Shown: in pieces, positions 59,185 through 64,000 of the stretch
Layout of the letters: every line of letters begins with the position of its first letter
Numbering within the stretch: the stretch's first letter is position 1
From: Apostichopus japonicus
Taxonomy: Eukaryota > Echinodermata > Holothuroidea > Aspidochirotida > Stichopodidae
NCBI RefSeq assembly: GCF_037975245.1
Contig: NC_092583.1
Span: 11,551,764 to 11,615,763 of the forward strand
Length of the DNA stretch: 64,000 nt
Direction: 5' to 3'
Program-made: the position numbers and the translations under genes
The notes under the pieces: generated by a model
The model's database searches: none
Seen by the model: only the letters and a program-made list of their open reading frames with translations
What the model was told of the DNA's origin: nothing

Positions 59185-62100
59185 CTATATTACCTTGATA
59201 AGTAATACCTAACATATCGGCAGAGGCATTGTACCAAAATTATACTGCTATATATAGACTATTGGTAGTCTGCTGCGTTTTAGATTCGCCTTTCATGCCA
59301 AAAGCTGGATACTAATGTTAACTAATGTCAGCAAAATCTTATTTTACCTTCTCGTTTAGAGAAACACATTAAAATAGCATTCATATTTTGTTTGTTTGTT
59401 TGTTTGATTTAAAAAAAATAATAAAAACAGAAATTCAATGAGTTTGTTTGACATAGAACATCGAGTTATAAATTAAGCACGTACCAAAAAACATCAGCTC
59501 ATTAGGAAAGAAATAAAAACATGGAATGTCATTCGTATTGAAACATAAAATGTCTTTCAATGGAAAACTCACAAACACATTGACACATATACATACAGAC
59601 ATACATACAAACACTCATATGATATCTTTGGTTGGACTCTATACATGTGATGCTTACACCCAAATGTGTAACACACTGAATCAAATATGTTTAGTGGGCG
59701 TTTTATTATGAACAAGAGAGTAACAAAAGTGTTAAAATATTTGGTCAGGGCCAGTTGCAAGACACATTGGTATCCTAATCTCAGCACTGTAGTTTAAGCG
59801 ACAAAATAACATCAATATTTATAAACACGAAGAAGACTAACAGCAAAAATAATTGACGAATGTCGCTAAAACTAATAAATAGTCTGTTTTATAAAGTTTT
59901 ATCGAAAATGTTACAACTGGTTTGCTCTCTGCTGATTTTTGCTTTTTTTATTTATTGTTATTGTTTTTGATACTGAAGTAAACAATTGTTCAATGGACAA
60001 AATTCTTCCATTAGCCTACTGGAGTTCAACAGATTTTTCCCTTGAAATATTGAAATTCCTTCTATCTTCCATTCCGCTAGGATTGAGATGCCCGTATGAG
60101 TGTATAGCCCCTCAGATGTTATTACACCCCCACCACCACGCCTACCAGCCCATCCTCACCTCAAGTCACCCAACCCACTTCCTCCAGTCCCACCTCTCTC
60201 TGAAAACAGCATAATCAGTTGGGAGCGCTAACTAGTGTTACCGACAATAATTGCCCAGTACTCGATTATTTTACATGCAAAGTCTAGACTACAGTTTTAT
60301 ATCAATGTTAAAGACTTCCTACTGGCAACATATATTAATCATGAATTTAAGCATGATTTGAGTTCGGATTGGGTTGTGTTGGTTTTGAGGTGCGGAGTGT
60401 GTTGGTGGGTCGGGCGGAGAGGGGTGTGTTATTTTAACCCCATTATCAGTTGGCTTAAAGTTTATGGTGTACAGTCTTTAAATGTCGTAGAGACGAAAAT
60501 GGTATCTTAGCTTAAGGGAGGGATAAATGTTGGTTTACGCATATATGTATCAATTTAATAACGAAGTTATACAAAGATTAAACTCTTGAATGCAGAGATT
60601 TAAATTTCATTCTTGAGAGTGTTCCATTATGACACCTTTCTTTGCGGATTAAATTATCATGCATTCTCGGAATGCAAACCAACTAAAATGCAGCTCCAAA
60701 TAGAGCTATACGTGACGTCACTCTTCGGTTATAAGAGTGAATACCACTCCTCTATTAAGAGTGATCATGTCCTACTTAGTCACAAATTGAAATGCCACTC
60801 TCTGGAATAAGAATCTAAGGGCGTAAGTCATTACGTCACATGACGCCACGATGCTTTTTAGGACACGTGGCTTATCACGATATTGTAGAATGCGCTTTAA
60901 ATATGTTGTGTTGCACCCAGTCTGATTCAAGCAATGGCGAATATAGGCTACTGTTTAGTATGTACCTGACGTCACAATATCGATCGTGCTTTGTATTCAA
61001 TGCGATATGTAGATATATACAACGTGTCACATTTTGAAACACCACAGAATTTCATATGAAGTCTTCGGGGCTGCTTACTATGTGTTGTTGGGCCCATCCT
61101 CCTCCCTCCTGTTTTTGGCAGTCGTCCAACATCCGTTTTCAAAGAAAAACGATTAGCATTGTCTTTACTGCTACAGGAATTTCTAAAGTATTAACACGTA
61201 CACTGTTATAAATTAGTCTCAACCCCGAAACCACATGTGCGTGTGAAATGGAGTACGGATCTTCTGGAGAACCTACCCAACCCCATCGGCCATTTTAACC
61301 TCAACCCAAAATTTAGAAAGGGAAACTTCCTTTTTAAATCTGATGTTAAGACACAAATCAGCTATACGACAAACATGTCTCCACGTAAATCAAAATAATA
61401 CCGTAAATACAGTATAAATTCAAACGAATACATATGATATCTGGATTGAATTACCTTTACAGGTCCCCAGACGAACGCATTTTGTTTGCCTCTCGTACTC
61501 CTCCCGGTAAACTGTGTAAGTAAAATCAAGTTCAATCTTTGGTTCTGGGTCATCCGTCATATTAAACTTGATACAAAAGTATTTGAAGTCAGCACAGACG
61601 CCCTCCGTAGCGTCAAATGAATAACGCAGTTTGTTGAAATTCCATCTCTTGTCCGGAGGGTCGTAATCTGATTTGGCTTTTGAAAATTCAAGAGCTCTCT
61701 GTTTTTCTGATAGCACGTTAGCATTATACGAAAGTTTTGCTCCAGAACCATCGCTGTTTCTACTGACCCAAGCGCCTATCCTCCACATATTTCTTCCTCG
61801 TATTTTCCTTGACGTCCGTCCTTTGAATATTTCTACCTCTGCCGCGAATTTGAACTTGTTTATTTTGCCCTCGGTAACACTTGTACCCGGCGTGAATTGG
61901 TTGAACAAGTCATAAAATTCCATTGCTGCGTGAAAGAATAACAAAAACAGTTAAAAGTAAGTATGTATTTATACACATACATATTTAAGGAGTAAGGAGT
62001 AAGGAGAGGAAGGAGGAGGGGGAATAAGGATAACGAGGAGGGGAGGGGAGGGAGGAAGAAGAAGGAGAAGGAGGAAGGGAAGAAGGAGGATGAGAAGGAA

Positions 62101-62552
62101 GAGAAGAGAAGGATGGGAGACGGAGGTGAAGCAAGAGGAGGCCATAAAAAAAAGGAGATTGAGAAGGAGAAAAAAAAGGAGGAGGTGAAGAACGAGGAGG
62201 GAGTGACGTAAGAGGAGGTGACAGTGGAAAAGCAGGAGAAGGGAAGGAGGTGACGTAGGAGGAGGAGGTGATGGAAAGAAAAAGGAGTCTGTGACGGAGG
62301 AGGGGTGGGGGGATGGGAGGTGAAGAAACTATTACTTACTGTTAGGACACAGTGGACAGCACTCTCCGGGTATTTCGACAGGATCAGAACATTTTGGTTG
62401 TCCACAACTGATAATGTCACAATCTGTGGTACCGTTGTGACAAGTACACAATGTACAATCGTCGATAGTCCATTGATCGTTATGTTTTTCCAAGCTACCT
62501 CTAAACACACACGGTCCCTTGTCTAGAAGTCGACCGATCGCTGATGTAGACT
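57872..62552 (-). CDS. Gene 4: secreted VWC family member, signal exon outside window
   Basis: Minus-strand join of 62552-62340, 61925-61455, 59011-58571 and 58311-57872. It encodes 520 residues plus a stop from the VWC onwards, all open and with consensus GT-AG sites. VWC, copy 1, copy 2 and copy 3 are present in gene 1 order. The first exon should lie to the right of 64000, judging from intron 1 in units A and C. Differences from gene 1 include GRNMW instead of GENMW in copy 1 and GDDLWSVSLF instead of GDDLWCISLF in copy 2, which restores an even cysteine count. The same possible donor overlaps the stop. Confidence 0.8.
58571..59011 (-). CDS. Gene 4 repeat domain copy 2 exon
   Basis: 441 nt. 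CMEDVNYICMEF and LCKAQEC are present and the extra cysteine is absent. Confidence 0.85.
59119..59180. repeat. (TA)n microsatellite in gene 4 intron
   Basis: The same locus as the tracts at 6176, 28939 and 40942. Confidence 0.95.
61455..61925 (-). CDS. Gene 4 repeat domain copy 1 exon
   Basis: 471 nt. RNMWRIGAW, RWNFNKLRYSF, CADFKYFCIKF and the terminal CVRLGTC are all present. Confidence 0.85.
61988..62330. repeat. Polypurine tract in gene 4 intron 2
   Basis: About 340 bp of GGA-rich sequence, intermediate in length between genes 1 and 3. Confidence 0.92.
62340..62552 (-). CDS. Gene 4 VWC exon
   Basis: 71 codons, phase 1 at both ends. Ten cysteines, ending CCPLCPN. It is closer to gene 1 (STSAIGRL) than to gene 3 at its start. 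Confidence 0.87.
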
Positions 62553-62760
62553 CTGTAAAACAACAGGATATGACACAAAATTTGCAAATGTTGGAATAAG
62601 AGAAGATTGAAAAAAGATTGAACCCATGACGACTTCGATGCAAGGTAGCAAAATAGCTTAAAGCAGCAGCTTCGATGCTCAACATTTCCTCGCTAAGGTA
62701 TAAGGTATAAGCAACATGAAACGAGTTAATTATTCCCTTCGAAATGAGAAGGAAACAAAA

Positions 62761-62931
62761 CAGTGACGGAGCGTCCATTTTTTTTCCCGGCGATCTAGGG
62801 AGTAACTTTGCTCAAATTTTTTTTTACTCTCCGCGGCAACCTGTGGCGGCGCTCCGCTTAGATAGTGTCGAAAGCGCCCCTACAGACCATTCTCGCCCCC
62901 CCCCCGACCAATAACCCTAGCTCCGCCACTG
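62761..62931. mobile_element. hAT-like MITE (171 bp)
   Basis: The termini CAGTGACGGAGC and GCTCCGCCACTG are inverted repeats at 11 of 12 positions. The unit A counterpart (near 9590-9610) lacks it. The target duplication is hard to define because the site is an A-rich run. Confidence 0.65.
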
Positions 62932-63077
62932 CAAAAAACTACTAATTTACAGCATTATATGGTTTTAATATTGAAAAGCATCGAAAATGTACCCAAAAAG
63001 AATTGCTTAAGACATTCATGATAAAACGTGGGCTGTTTTTTAACCAGCCCCGACCCCACCAACGGCGTACGCGTATT

Positions 63078-63701
63078 AATAATAAATATGGACATTTATA
63101 ATGCGCCGGTATCCGTCAGTAAAAGACGCTCATGGCACAGTGACACAAACAGTGCGACAGCAAAACAAAAAACAGTAACATTGTACAAGACAATAATCAA
63201 GCAAATATGGGCAACATTGAACAACTAATTAAACAGTTTTCATCAGATGCGTCTTGAAAGCGCTGAAAAGAAGCATAAGGTGGACTGTGTTTTACATGTT
63301 CTGGAAGGTTGTTCCACAGAGACGGGGCAGCAGCAGCAAAAGCTCTTTTGCCCCATGATCGAATTGAGCGATTTTCACACAGAAGTAATTTATTGTGTGA
63401 TCTCATGAAACTGCGATTTGCGTGATATGGTTGCAGGAGTTCTGACAAGTAGAATGGCGAAGTTCTAACGAAATAGCGATATGTGAAAATCAATATTTTA
63501 AATATAATTCGGTCTTTGATCGGGAGCCAGTGTAATTCTCTCAGAATATGTGTAACATATTCCCTTGGCTTGGAACGGGTGATAATTCGTGCAGCAATGT
63601 TATGTAGTCGTGCAAGACGGTTGATTTGTATTTCTGGTAGACCGTAAAAACGAGAGAATTTCCCACGCCAAGGCGTGGTGTGACGTATGTATGCACTAGT
63701 T
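63078..63701 (-). mobile_element. CR1-like LINE, 5'-truncated
   Basis: The minus strand encodes the end of a non-LTR reverse transcriptase in broken frames: YVTPRLGVGNSL, YGLPEIQINRLARLHNIAAR, LRELHWLPIKDRIIFKI and KRAFAAAAPSLWNNLP. It is flanked by GTATT at 63073-63077 and 63702-63706. Unit C has a single GTATT at 44976-44980 and no insert. Confidence 0.82.
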
Positions 63702-64000
63702 GTATTCTCTGAGCGGAAAACATGCGAGAGACGAGCAAGTGGGTGGAGGGTATGGTAAGCTGGTCACGTGAGTGTTAGGTGGCTTTCCCAGTTATCTCAG
63801 TTGACTACAATGGGCATGTTTGCCACGCAGAATATATCCCGCAAGATTTATAATTATTGTAATGTGCCTTCGCGCTACTATATTGGGATTAGGCTAGCCC
63901 AATCCATCATCTACACTACTGGCTGGTGAATGCTATGCTGAAAATTAACTCTTCATAAGAATCTCAAACTCACAGGTTCGCTACGCAGGAAAAAAACCAG

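Larger units (their letters stand above)
55875..64000 (-). repeat. Segmental duplication unit D (runs off the right edge)
   Basis: Homologous to unit C, and to A for the copy 2 exon region. Contains a LINE and a MITE absent from C. Confidence 0.85.

Overview
This window looks like AT-rich animal nuclear DNA, most plausibly from a marine invertebrate and possibly a deuterostome. The evidence is GT-AG introns, a TATA-type promoter, long (TA)n microsatellites, two Penelope-like retroelements (PLEs), CR1-like LINE ends, tRNA-derived SINEs and a solo LTR. The species cannot be fixed from the sequence. An echinoderm-like genome is only a guess.

The backbone is a segmental tandem array on the minus strand. 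Four copies of one secreted-protein gene lie in unit A (about 2917-13400), unit B (25615-31880), unit C (36275-46790) and unit D (55875 to the right edge). Homologous spacers separate them: S1 at 19284-25610, S2 at 32278-36270 and S3 at 49288-55865. The intact gene has five exons: a signal peptide exon, one von Willebrand factor type C (VWC) exon with ten cysteines, and three exons that each encode one copy of a roughly 145-157 residue domain I do not recognise. Every internal junction is phase 1, so whole domains can be lost without breaking the frame. Gene 1 predicts 577 residues. Gene 3 (429 residues) has lost its second domain exon exactly where a PLE is inserted. Gene 2 is a decayed copy with a deletion, a small inverted exon scrap and a frameshift. 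Gene 4 is intact but its signal exon lies beyond the right edge. A degenerate, oppositely oriented copy of the same domain lies at 18671-19102.

Mobile DNA fills the rest. A nearly complete PLE with RT and GIY-YIG domains (15123-17881) lies between two (TA)n tracts. A second, 5'-truncated PLE (38821-40941) carries a nested SINE with an 11-bp target duplication. There are two short PLE relics (2497-2889 and 10019-10488). All four PLE 3' ends carry a motif that fits a minimal type I hammerhead ribozyme. Also present are a TIR-bounded MITE at 14803-15067, a hAT-like MITE at 62761-62931, LINE 3' fragments at 9755-10018, 10885-11442 and 63078-63701, a 1012-bp solo LTR at 47007-48018, and tRNA-like sequences at 19528, 49191 and 49553.

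The copies form a mosaic. S3 resembles S1 up to about 53.9 kb and S2 after it. Units C and D are nearly identical over several kb, yet they differ in LINE occupancy. This points to recent unequal exchange or gene conversion. The main novelty is the gene family: an unrecognised modular extracellular domain, encoded by symmetric exons, in an actively rearranging array.
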